The translations under genes and the position numbers were made by a program. The notes beneath the pieces are model-generated. The model was not told the DNA's origin and ran no database searches. It saw only the letters and a program-made list of their open reading frames with translations. DNA of 5,499 bases, taken from NCBI GenBank assembly GCA_003527165.1, contig DPSI01000559.1, positions 1-5,499 of the forward strand, in the 5' to 3' direction. How positions within the stretch are numbered: position 1 is the first letter of the stretch; every line of letters starts with the position of its first letter. Positions 1 through 5,297 of this stretch are shown in pieces. The stretch is from Pseudomonas sp. Lineage in GTDB: Bacteria; Pseudomonadota; Gammaproteobacteria; Pseudomonadales; Pseudomonadaceae.

Positions 1-1045
1 GAAGGTCGAATGGGCACAGATGCCGGCGAGCATGGGCCAGTACGGCATGAGTGAGGGGGAGCCGGCGCTGCGCGAAGCCATCGCTGCCGAGGCGCGCGCG
101 CTTGGTGTCGATTGCTCCGCCAGCCAAGTACTTATCGTCAGCGGTTCCCAGCAGGCGCTGGATCTGGCATCGAAGCTATTTATCGATCGCGGCACCGAAG
201 TGTTGCTCGAAGCCCCCACTTATTTGGCTGCATTACAAGTGTTTCAATTGTTCGGTGCCGATTGTCTGGCCGTACCGCAGGAAGCGGACGGCCCGTCGCT
301 GGTCGCGCTGCGCCAGCGGTTGCAGCAGCACAAACCGGCTTTTGCCTATCTCATCCCGACCTTCCAGAACCCTTCGGCGGTGCGCTACAGCGAAGAAAAG
401 CGTGACGCGGTCGCGGCGCTGTTCGATGAGTTCAATGTGACTCTGATCGAGGACGAACCCTACCGTGAGCTGGTTTTCGACGAAGGCAGCGCCAGACCCA
501 TCGTCAGCCGCATGCGCCAGGCAAGCTGGATATACACCGGAACGGTCTCCAAGACGCTGCTGCCGGGGTTGCGGGTCGGTTATCTGATCGCGACCCCGGA
601 TCTGTTCCCTTATCTGCTGCGACTGAAGCAATCAGCCGATCTGCATACCAATCGCGTCGGGCAGTGGCAGGCCCTGCAATGGCTCGGCAGCGAGCAGTAT
701 CGTTCGCATCTGGAGGAGCTGCGCGGCTTCTATCGTCAGCGCCGTGATGCTATGCAGGCTGCGCTGGCGGAACATTTCATTGACCTCGCCGACTGGCAGG
801 TGCCGCAGGGTGGGTTGTTCTTTTGGCTGCAATTGAGGCAACCGATCGATACCCGAACGCTGCTCGATTCCGCTCTGGCGCAGGATGTGGTGTTCATGCC
901 TGGCGAACCGTTCTTCGTCGACCCGGAGCAAAATCCAGGGTACTTGCGGCTCAATTTCAGTCATGTCGCGCCGGAACGCCTCACCGAAGGCGTCTGCCGT
1001 CTGGCAGGTGTGATCCGCGAAGCGCTGCTAGTCGAGGCGGCTTAA
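1..1045 (+). CDS. PLP-dependent aminotransferase, fold type I (5' end missing)
   Basis: The reading frame is open from the first full codon (bases 2-4) to TAA at 1043, giving 347 visible residues. The ATG at 20 is internal: codons before it stay open, and the family's N-terminal 40 or so residues lie outside the window. Fold-type I landmarks are visible: a YG...G...LR segment near the start, NPS in PTFQNPSA (substrate/PLP site), an Asp and Tyr in EDEPYREL that contact the pyridine ring and phosphate, the Schiff-base lysine in TVSKTLLPGLRVGY (codon 551-553), and the carboxylate-binding Arg in YLRLNFS (codon 947-949). It resembles the Aro8/2-aminoadipate aminotransferase group, which is cytosolic and transfers amino groups between amino acids and 2-oxoacids. 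The substrate cannot be read from sequence. MocR regulators share this domain but carry an N-terminal DNA-binding domain; that end is not visible, though I expect a stand-alone enzyme. A GST gene follows after 37 bases. Confidence 0.9.
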   Translation, partial: KVEWAQMPASMGQYGMSEGEPALREAIAAEARALGVDCSASQVLIVSGSQQALDLASKLFIDRGTEVLLEAPTYLAALQVFQLFGADCLAVPQEADGPSLVALRQRLQQHKPAFAYLIPTFQNPSAVRYSEEKRDAVAALFDEFNVTLIEDEPYRELVFDEGSARPIVSRMRQASWIYTGTVSKTLLPGLRVGYLIATPDLFPYLLRLKQSADLHTNRVGQWQALQWLGSEQYRSHLEELRGFYRQRRDAMQAALAEHFIDLADWQVPQGGLFFWLQLRQPIDTRTLLDSALAQDVVFMPGEPFFVDPEQNPGYLRLNFSHVAPERLTEGVCRLAGVIREALLVEAA

Positions 1046-1082
1046 TTATATCGGCGCTTGCGTTGCCCTGGGAGAGAGGAAA

Positions 1083-1688
1083 ATGACGTACAAGGTCTAT
1101 GGCGACTACCGGTCAGGCAACTGCTACAAGGTGAAGCTGATGCTGCATCTGCTCGGTCGGGATTACGACTGGGTGCCGGTGGATATTCTTCGCGGTGAAA
1201 GCCGTGAGGAGGCGTTTCTGAGAAAGAACCCTAACGGCAAGATCCCCGTGCTCGAACTGGAGGATGGCACCTGCCTTTGGGAGTCGAATGCGATCCTCAA
1301 TTTCCTCGCGGAGGGCTCCGAGTTCCTGCCCGTGAGCCCGCGGCTGCGCACCCAGGTTCTGCAGTGGCAGTTCTTCGAACAGTACAGCCACGAGCCGTTC
1401 ATTGCCGTAGCACGATTCATCAAGGTATATCTGGGTTTGCCTGATGATCGTCTCGATGAATATGCAGCCAAGCAACTGGACGGCTACCACGCTCTGGATG
1501 TCATGGAGCAACAGCTACTGCGCACGCCGTACCTTGTTGGCGATCATTATTCGATTGCGGACATCGCGCTGTATGCCTACACACACGTAGCTGAAGAGGG
1601 TGGATTCAAGCTGGAGAACTACCCGGCAATCTGCACGTGGCTACAGCGGATAGCTAGCCATCCGCGGCACGTCGGGATGTTCGATTAA
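1083..1688 (+). CDS. Glutathione S-transferase family protein
   Basis: A 201-residue protein, the usual length for a cytosolic GST. The start ATG is preceded by the purine-rich GGAGAGAGGA at 1071-1080, which supports this start. The N-terminal thioredoxin-like domain (about residues 1-80) has a candidate catalytic Ser11 in YRSGNCYK, the cis-proline motif KIPVLE (Pro55) and the glutathione-binding ES pair (Glu67, Ser68). The all-helical C-terminal domain (about 88-200) contains the N-capping box and staple motif YSIADIALYAY (Ser157, Asp160). The family conjugates or removes glutathione on electrophilic substrates in the cytoplasm; serine-type bacterial GSTs often act on dichloroethane-like, isomerised or peroxidised compounds, but the real substrate is unknown. 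It lies 37 bases after the aminotransferase with no visible promoter or terminator between them, so cotranscription is likely. No residue of the glutathione site looks damaged. Confidence 0.93.
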   Translation: MTYKVYGDYRSGNCYKVKLMLHLLGRDYDWVPVDILRGESREEAFLRKNPNGKIPVLELEDGTCLWESNAILNFLAEGSEFLPVSPRLRTQVLQWQFFEQYSHEPFIAVARFIKVYLGLPDDRLDEYAAKQLDGYHALDVMEQQLLRTPYLVGDHYSIADIALYAYTHVAEEGGFKLENYPAICTWLQRIASHPRHVGMFD

Positions 1689-1709
1689 AGAAAGACGAGA
1701 AAAGCAGCT

Positions 1710-1826
1710 GGAGGCTTGGCTTAAGACCGGACGAAATGGCAGCGGCACGCGGCACGCTCAAGCAGTAAGGGATAGGCTGATGAGCGTTTGGCGAGAACAT
1801 CTAACCTATCCAGCCTCCAAGCCTCC
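1710..1826. repeat. Nested inverted repeats between convergent GST and folE
   Basis: The outer arms are GGAGGCTTGG (1710-1719) and its exact reverse complement CCAAGCCTCC (1817-1826), which ends one base before the folE stop codon. Inside lies GGATAGG (1770-1776) with CCTATCC (1805-1811), continued inward by GATG (1779-1782) with CATC (1798-1801), so bases 1770-1811 can fold into an 11-pair imperfect hairpin. The right side also holds AGCCTCC twice in tandem (1812-1818 and 1820-1826). The spacer separates two converging genes, so a two-way transcription end is plausible. No clear T tract follows the inner stem on either strand, so a classical intrinsic terminator is not shown. The GCTGGAGGCTTG-type wording resembles intergenic repeats I recall from pseudomonads. 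Confidence 0.5.
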
Positions 1827-1827
1827 C

Positions 1828-2373
1828 TTACTTGACCAAACCGAGAAACTCGCTGCGAGTGGCGGCGTTTTCCCGGAACTGTCCGAGCATGACTGAGGTG
1901 ACCATTGAGGAGTTCTGCTTCTCGACGCCGCGCATCATCATGCACATGTGTTGGGCTTCGATGACCACCGCCACGCCCCAGGCGCCGGTAACCGTTTGAA
2001 CCGCCTCGGCGATTTCTCGCGTGAGATTCTCCTGGATTTGTAGGCGGCGAGCGTACATATCGACGATTCGCGCGACTTTCGAGAGTCCGAGCACCTTGCC
2101 GTTGGGCAGATAGGCAACATGGGCCTTGCCGATGAAGGGGAGCATGTGGTGTTCGCACAAGGAGTACAGCTCGATGTTCTTCACCAGCACCATTTCGCTG
2201 TTATCGGAGCTGAACAGCGCGCCATTGGTGACTTCTTCCAGCGTCTGCTGGTAGCCCTTGCATAGATACTGCATGGCTTTGGCGGCGCGCTTGGGCGTGT
2301 CGAGCAATCCCTCGCGGGTGACGTCTTCTCCGAGCTGGCCAAGGATCTCGGTGTAATGTTGTTCCAGTGACAT
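1828..2373 (-). CDS. folE: GTP cyclohydrolase I (type IA)
   Basis: A 181-residue protein, full length for a compact bacterial FolE. It converts GTP to 7,8-dihydroneopterin triphosphate, the first step of folate and tetrahydropterin synthesis, as a cytosolic toroidal homodecamer. The zinc site is intact: Cys73 and His76 in SLCEHH and Cys144 in HMCMMMRG, matching E. coli Cys110, His113 and Cys181. The catalytic His75 and His142 are also present, as are [10 protein letters not shown] (97-106) and the family segment [12 protein letters not shown] (114-125). These metal ligands mark the zinc-dependent IA type and exclude the zinc-independent IB type. The ATG at 2373 has only a modest ribosome site (AGGTAG, 2378-2383). 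The gene lies 131 bases after the Smr gene, with a hairpin and a weak promoter candidate between. It ends facing the GST gene. Pseudomonads often carry two IA copies, so this may be one paralogue. Confidence 0.96.
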   Translation of the reverse strand: MSLEQHYTEILGQLGEDVTREGLLDTPKRAAKAMQYLCKGYQQTLEEVTNGALFSSDNSEMVLVKNIELYSLCEHHMLPFIGKAHVAYLPNGKVLGLSKVARIVDMYARRLQIQENLTREIAEAVQTVTGAWGVAVVIEAQHMCMMMRGVEKQNSSMVTSVMLGQFRENAATRSEFLGLVK

Positions 2374-2411
2374 TGAGCTACCTGTCGGGCTTCATGTGAG
2401 CGCAAGCGCGA

Positions 2412-2440
2412 AGGGTAGGATGCACCCGTCGCGCTGGCAA
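2412..2440 (-). promoter_or_regulatory. Weak sigma70-like promoter candidate for folE
   Basis: Read on the minus strand, TTGCCA (2435-2440) is followed after 17 bases by TACCCT (2412-2417), about 40 bases before the folE start. The -35 box fits well (5 of 6) but the -10 box is poor (3 of 6). It is listed because the 131-base gap and the hairpin before it suggest folE could have its own start. Confidence 0.25.
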
Positions 2441-2470
2441 GGGGAAACAGCAAGACGATGACAGCGCTAG

Positions 2471-2497
2471 AAGCTGCGACAGGAGCTGTCGGAGCTT
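2471..2497 (-). terminator. Strong hairpin just after the Smr gene
   Basis: CGACAG (2477-2482) and CTGTCG (2486-2491) enclose a three-base loop. Beyond one unpaired position on each side, AAGCT (2471-2475) pairs with AGCTT (2493-2497), for 11 pairs in all. It begins 7 bases beyond the stop codon of the minus-strand Smr gene and lies before folE. The sequence that follows in the transcript has only scattered T residues, so it may be a weak terminator, an RNA 3'-end stabiliser or a pause site rather than a strong intrinsic terminator. Confidence 0.45.
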
Positions 2498-2504
2498 GAA
2501 GCTG

Positions 2505-3062
2505 CTACTCATCCCTCCCTTCGAGCATGGTGCGTTTGAGTAATACATAAACCGCTCCGGTGCCGCCATGTCTCGGCAGGCATGAGGCAAAGCCAAGCAC
2601 CTGGGTATGCTGGCGTAGCCAGGTGTTGACGTGGCTCTTGATCAGGGGGCGTTTGCCGTCGATCCGCGCGGCCTTGCCATGGGTCACTCGCACGCAGCGA
2701 ATCTCGAACTTGCATGCCTCGGCTAGAAAATCCCAGAGCAGCTCACGGGCTTTCTCAACGCTCAGCCCATGCAGATCCAGACTGCCTTCGAAGGGGATCT
2801 GGCCGGCTTTGAGCTTGCGCATCTGACTGTCCTGGACACCGTCGCGTACCCAATACAGCTCATCTTCCGCAGCGACATCGATGACGAATTGATCGGAAAG
2901 TCCATCGATGCGGGTTTCACCGTCACTGATTACGGCGTTGGCTCGTCGTGTGGCTATCTGCGCCTTGTTGCTGCGTGGTTTGCCGGTGTCGGCGCGGTCA
3001 TGCTCGATCGGCTTGACACCGCGAACCGCCGACTTGAATAGGGAAAAGTCATCGTCTTGCAT
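2505..3062 (-). CDS. smrA: Smr-domain protein, SmrA (YdaL)-like
   Basis: A 185-residue protein close in length to E. coli SmrA/YdaL. The N-terminal part (about 1-85) is charged and probably flexible, and opens with DDDFSLFKSAV, like the N terminus of YdaL. The Smr domain spans about 92-178: LDLHGL at 95-100 (DxH motif), THGK at 127-130, and RHGGTGAVYVLL at 164-175. Smr domains in this family are nucleases or nicking enzymes; E. coli SmrB cuts mRNA at collided ribosomes and YdaL has reported DNA endonuclease activity. Which applies here is unknown. The second motif reads HGKA, where HGxG is usual (Ala131, codon 2670-2672). The ATG at 3062 has GGAGG at 3067-3071, four bases away. The gene has a promoter candidate in front and a hairpin after it, suggesting a unit partly separate from folE. 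It lacks the large N-terminal domains of MutS2, so it is not that protein. Confidence 0.88.
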   Translation of the reverse strand: MQDDDFSLFKSAVRGVKPIEHDRADTGKPRSNKAQIATRRANAVISDGETRIDGLSDQFVIDVAAEDELYWVRDGVQDSQMRKLKAGQIPFEGSLDLHGLSVEKARELLWDFLAEACKFEIRCVRVTHGKAARIDGKRPLIKSHVNTWLRQHTQVLGFASCLPRHGGTGAVYVLLKRTMLEGRDE

Positions 3063-3083
3063 GGGGCCTCCGCATTTCCGGCG

Positions 3084-3110
3084 ATTTTACCCCAAAGCTT
3101 TTGTCTTCAA
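3084..3110 (-). promoter_or_regulatory. Sigma70-like promoter candidate for smrA
   Basis: On the minus strand TTGAAG (3105-3110) precedes TAAAAT (3084-3089). The -10 box matches the consensus at 5 of 6 positions, but the spacing of 15 bases is shorter than the ideal 17. Transcription would start near 3077, leaving a leader of about 15 bases that still contains the GGAGG ribosome site. Confidence 0.4.
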
Positions 3111-3114
3111 GCGA

Positions 3115-3131
3115 TTCCGTGAGTGACGGAA
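3115..3131. terminator. Short hairpin between membrane gene and smrA
   Basis: TTCCGT (3115-3120) and ACGGAA (3126-3131) form six perfect pairs around a five-base loop, about 20 bases after the stop of the small membrane gene and just before the smrA promoter candidate. No T tract follows in the minus-strand transcript. It could be a weak transcription end or a chance palindrome. Confidence 0.25.
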
Positions 3132-3151
3132 AAGGGCAGTCTGTGCTGCGC

Positions 3152-3469
3152 TCAGCGCTTCTTTTTCAGTCGGGGGGACATGCTCAATCCGCCAGGTTCA
3201 CGCAAGCGCCGATGCACGCGGCGCCTGGTGAGCATGCCGAGTATCAGTAGCACCAGGCCCAGCGCCAGCAGCGTTATGGCAGCTTCGCGATCAAGCGCGA
3301 TACTGGCGAAGGCTCCCTCGTTGCCTAGCAGCGAGGCCGCGCCAGAGCCCGTCAGAAGTACACCGAAGATGATCAACAGCAGACCGAGTGCTGCGCCGAG
3401 GCGTGACCCCCAGCTCCGCTGTTGGCGAGGGCGAAGGCGGCGTGCGTCGAATCCATCGGTTCGTTTCAT
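3152..3469 (-). CDS. Small two-helix membrane protein, function unknown
   Basis: This is a 105-residue protein when started at the ATG at 3469. That start has GAGGT at 3477-3481 with a seven-base gap; the in-frame ATG at 3526 (124 residues) has no visible ribosome site, so I prefer the shorter form. The N terminus is rich in Arg (residues 3-23). A first membrane segment runs about 24-46 (LGAALGLLLIIFGVLL within it), followed by a loop of about 15 residues containing the only acidic cluster, then a second segment about 63-80. The C-terminal tail is strongly basic (TRRRVHRRLR, ending LKKKR). By the positive-inside rule both ends face the cytoplasm, giving a helical hairpin in the inner membrane. 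I do not recognise the family; a short protein at this position seems conserved in pseudomonads, from memory. It lies between the hydrolase and smrA genes on the same strand. Confidence 0.75.
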   Translation of the reverse strand: MKRTDGFDARRLRPRQQRSWGSRLGAALGLLLIIFGVLLTGSGAASLLGNEGAFASIALDREAAITLLALGLVLLILGMLTRRRVHRRLREPGGLSMSPRLKKKR

Positions 3470-3473
3470 TCCG

Positions 3474-3537
3474 GTTACCTCGTCAGAACAGGCTGTGACC
3501 GGGGCTGCCCGGTCAGGTTCATTCAATGTCAGGTAAC
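3474..3537 (-). promoter_or_regulatory. Nested inverted repeat covering the membrane gene's ribosome site
   Basis: In the minus-strand transcript GTTACCT (3531-3537) can pair with AGGTAAC (3474-3480), which contains most of the GAGGT ribosome site of the small membrane gene. Enclosed between them is a perfect eight-pair GC-rich hairpin with a four-base loop (3496-3515; stem TGACCGGG with CCCGGTCA). Both stems fit in the 87-base gap after the hydrolase stop codon. The base pairing is seen directly; a role in holding back translation or in ending transcription is inferred. No T tract follows. Confidence 0.45.
3477..3481 (-). promoter_or_regulatory. Ribosome binding site that sets the 3469 start
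   Basis: GAGGT on the minus strand, seven bases before the ATG at 3469. No comparable site precedes the upstream in-frame ATG at 3526, so this site decides the start of the small membrane protein. Confidence 0.65.
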
Positions 3538-3556
3538 GCTTTACGGCTCCAATGGC

Positions 3557-4150
3557 TTACGCCAGTGCTCCGGCATCGGCCACGCATACGGCGAAGTTAT
3601 CCGCGAGAATGGTCATCTCCATGCGATGTACCTGCGCGGCATCGATCGCACCATCTCCCATCGGCAAGTCTCGAGTGGCGCAAGCCTTGTCCACGAGGGT
3701 GCAGCGATACCCGTAGTCTTTAGCCGCGCGCACCGTGGTGCTGACGCTGGAGTGTGTCATGAAACCACAGACGATCAGATCGAGACGGCCATGCTGCTGC
3801 AGTAGCTCGTGCAATCTGGTGCCGGCGAACGCATTGGGTAGCGTTTTGCCAATCACGGTTTCGCCGGGTTGTGGCGCCGCCTCCGGCATGATCTGACCGC
3901 GCAGGCCCTGCGGGTCGAACAGTCCACCCGGAATACCCAGATGATGTACATGTACGACGGGAGCGCCAGCTGAGCGGGCAGCGGCCAACAAACTGCTGAT
4001 TTCCTCGAGCGCCGAGTTCAGGTTCGGTAGTGCGAGAGTCCCCGTCCGATATTCTTCCTGAACGTCTATGACCACAAGGGTCGCGTTAGCCAGAGTCGCC
4101 GGTGCATAACTGCGGCCACTGAGCTGAAGCATGGTCTGTGGCTTGGACAT
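3557..4150 (-). CDS. Isochorismatase-like hydrolase lacking the catalytic Cys
   Basis: A 197-residue cytosolic protein of the isochorismatase/cysteine hydrolase superfamily, of normal length. The start ATG at 4150 has AAGGAGT at 4156-4162; the 35 extra residues available upstream have no family character. Of the Asp-Lys-Cys triad, Asp29 (VVIDVQEEY) and Lys102 (VIGKTLPNAF) are present. The third motif reads GFMTHSSVSTT at 129-139, where nicotinamidase-type members have C-V-x-x-T, so Ser135 (codon 3746-3748) stands in for the nucleophile. In true isochorismatases such as EntB and PhzD the Cys is also absent and a vinyl-ether is cleaved by acid chemistry, so a missing Cys need not mean a dead enzyme. 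Cys128 is close in sequence but in the preceding strand. The substrate is unknown; no siderophore or phenazine gene lies nearby. It is first in the minus-strand series and diverges from prmB. Confidence 0.88.
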   Translation of the reverse strand: MSKPQTMLQLSGRSYAPATLANATLVVIDVQEEYRTGTLALPNLNSALEEISSLLAAARSAGAPVVHVHHLGIPGGLFDPQGLRGQIMPEAAPQPGETVIGKTLPNAFAGTRLHELLQQHGRLDLIVCGFMTHSSVSTTVRAAKDYGYRCTLVDKACATRDLPMGDGAIDAAQVHRMEMTILADNFAVCVADAGALA

Positions 4151-4155
4151 GACTG

Positions 4156-4162
4156 ACTCCTT
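4156..4162 (-). promoter_or_regulatory. Ribosome binding site that sets the 4150 start
   Basis: AAGGAGT on the minus strand, ending five bases before the ATG at 4150. It is a near-consensus Shine-Dalgarno site and is the main reason for rejecting the longer start at 4255. Confidence 0.8.
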
Positions 4163-4179
4163 GTTTTGAGAGGGGCATG

Positions 4180-4208
4180 ATTGTGGCGCCAGATGACCGA
4201 TATGTGAA
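4180..4208 (-). promoter_or_regulatory. Sigma70-like promoter candidate for the hydrolase gene
   Basis: On the minus strand TTCACA (4203-4208, 5 of 6 consensus) is followed after exactly 17 bases by CACAAT (4180-4185, 4 of 6). Transcription would start near 4173 and leave a leader of about 23 bases that includes the AAGGAGT ribosome site. This also places the upstream ATG at 4255 outside the transcript. No convincing promoter for prmB was found on the other strand of the same spacer. Confidence 0.45.
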
Positions 4209-4325
4209 CTGCCCAAGCTAATGAATTCACCATCTGAATCGGTGATGCCAGGCAATCCGCCACTACCGCTGCCATATACGCTGAGAAATTCGAATAGCCA
4301 TCGGCTAAACTTCCGCGCTTTTCAC

Positions 4326-4330
4326 AGGAG
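4326..4330 (+). promoter_or_regulatory. Ribosome binding site that sets the prmB GTG start
   Basis: AGGAG with seven bases before the GTG at 4338. The spacing is ideal, and translation from this GTG begins directly at the conserved PrmB N terminus ([12 protein letters not shown]). The ATG at 4331 between them is in another frame and too close to the site. Confidence 0.75.
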
Positions 4331-4337
4331 ATGCCCC

Positions 4338-5258
4338 GTGACTGCTTCGCCTTCTCGCTTGCGCACTTTGCGCGATCACATTCGCTGGGCCGTCAGCCGC
4401 TTTCATGCCGAGCAACTGTTCTTTGGCCACGGCACGGACAATGCCTGGGACGAGGCGCGTCAGCTGGTGCTCGGCGCTCTGCATCTGCCGTGGGAAATGG
4501 CCGACAGCTACCTCGATTGCCGTCTGGAGGATGACGAGCGGGAGCATCTGCAAGGCTTGCTGCGTCGACGAATCGAACAACGCGTGCCCACCGCGTATCT
4601 GCTTGGGCAGTCTTGGTTCTGCGGGCTTCCCTTTAGCGTCGACGAGCGCGTACTGATTCCACGCTCGCCGATCGGGCAGCTGATCGAGCGCCGTTTCGAG
4701 CCCTGGCTGGCGCAGAGCCCCACCCGTATTCTCGATCTGTGCACCGGCTCCGGTTGCATCGGCATTGCCTGCGCCTACGAGTTCCTCGACGCTGAGGTGG
4801 TGTTGGCTGACCTGTCCTTCGAGGCGCTCGAAGTGGCCAACCGCAACATCGAACAGCATGGTTTGGAAGATCGGGTCTATACGGTGCAGAGCGATGGGTT
4901 CGACGGACTACCCAAGCAGCGCTTTGATCTGATCGTCTCCAACCCACCGTACGTGGACGCGGAAGACTTTGCCGACATGCCCGACGAATACCATCATGAG
5001 CCGGCTTTGGGGCTGGCCTGCGGCGATGATGGCCTGGATCTGGTACGGCGCATGTTGGCCGAGGCGGCAGACCACCTGACCGAAAGCGGCACGCTGATCA
5101 TCGAGGTCGGCAACAGCCAGGTACATGTAGAGGCGCTTTATCCTGAGGTGGACTTCACATGGCTGGAGTTCACTGAGGGTGGTCATGGTGTGTTTCTGCT
5201 CGCCGCGAGCCAGTGCCGCGAGCACCAGCCACTGTTTCGTCAGCGGCTCAAGCGATAG
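4338..5258 (+). CDS. prmB: Ribosomal protein L3 glutamine methyltransferase PrmB
   Basis: From the GTG at 4338 the protein has 306 residues, close to the 310 of E. coli PrmB. It transfers a methyl group from S-adenosylmethionine to the side-chain amide of a glutamine (Gln150 in E. coli) of 50S protein L3, in the cytoplasm, as part of ribosome maturation. The N-terminal helical domain (about 1-100) includes [12 protein letters not shown] and RVPTAYLLG. The Rossmann-like methyltransferase domain has motif [14 protein letters not shown] (132-144), an acidic ADLS (157-160) after strand two, and the signature NPPY (202-205) that holds the target glutamine amide. [11 protein letters not shown] (107-117) favours PrmB over its release-factor paralogue PrmC, as does the long C-terminal part. 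An in-frame ATG at 4221 would add 39 residues without family likeness. The gene diverges from the hydrolase and converges with a membrane-anchored coiled-coil gene, with 39 bases between the stops. Confidence 0.95.
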   Translation: MTASPSRLRTLRDHIRWAVSRFHAEQLFFGHGTDNAWDEARQLVLGALHLPWEMADSYLDCRLEDDEREHLQGLLRRRIEQRVPTAYLLGQSWFCGLPFSVDERVLIPRSPIGQLIERRFEPWLAQSPTRILDLCTGSGCIGIACAYEFLDAEVVLADLSFEALEVANRNIEQHGLEDRVYTVQSDGFDGLPKQRFDLIVSNPPYVDAEDFADMPDEYHHEPALGLACGDDGLDLVRRMLAEAADHLTESGTLIIEVGNSQVHVEALYPEVDFTWLEFTEGGHGVFLLAASQCREHQPLFRQRLKR

Positions 5259-5297
5259 CGTGCAAGCACCCCGGCATGCTGATCGGCGCCGGCGTAC

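Noticed and set aside
20..1045. ATG at 20 as the aminotransferase start
   Set aside because: Codons 2-19 are open and fit the protein (KVEWAQ before the ATG), and the family needs about 40 more residues upstream. The gene is cut by the window edge.
1721..2158. Minus-strand frame of 145 codons overlapping folE
   Set aside because: It lies in another frame of the well-supported folE gene and runs into the spacer. Its protein is Arg/His-rich without motifs, typical of a shadow frame in GC-rich DNA.
3470..3526. Longer start at ATG 3526 for the small membrane protein
   Set aside because: No ribosome site is visible before it, while GAGGT sits seven bases before the ATG at 3469. It remains possible, in which case the nested repeat would be coding.
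4227..4245. TCACC-N9-GGTGA symmetry in the prmB/hydrolase spacer as an operator
   Set aside because: Five-base arms are expected by chance in a spacer of this size, and no regulator gene is nearby.
4151..4255. 35-residue N-terminal extension of the hydrolase from ATG 4255
   Set aside because: AAGGAGT precedes the ATG at 4150, a promoter candidate lies inside the extension, and the extra residues have no domain character.
4221..4337. In-frame 39-residue N-terminal extension of prmB from ATG 4221
   Set aside because: The extension does not resemble PrmB, and AGGAG at ideal spacing precedes the GTG at 4338, where family likeness begins.
4305..4859. Minus-strand frame of 184 codons opposite prmB
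   Set aside because: It is fully antisense to a clear prmB gene, with no ribosome site or recognisable motif.
5259..5297. Terminator between prmB and the convergent coiled-coil gene
   Set aside because: Only short GC palindromes (for example CCGGC with GCCGG) with long loops and no T tract are present. This is not enough to call a terminator.
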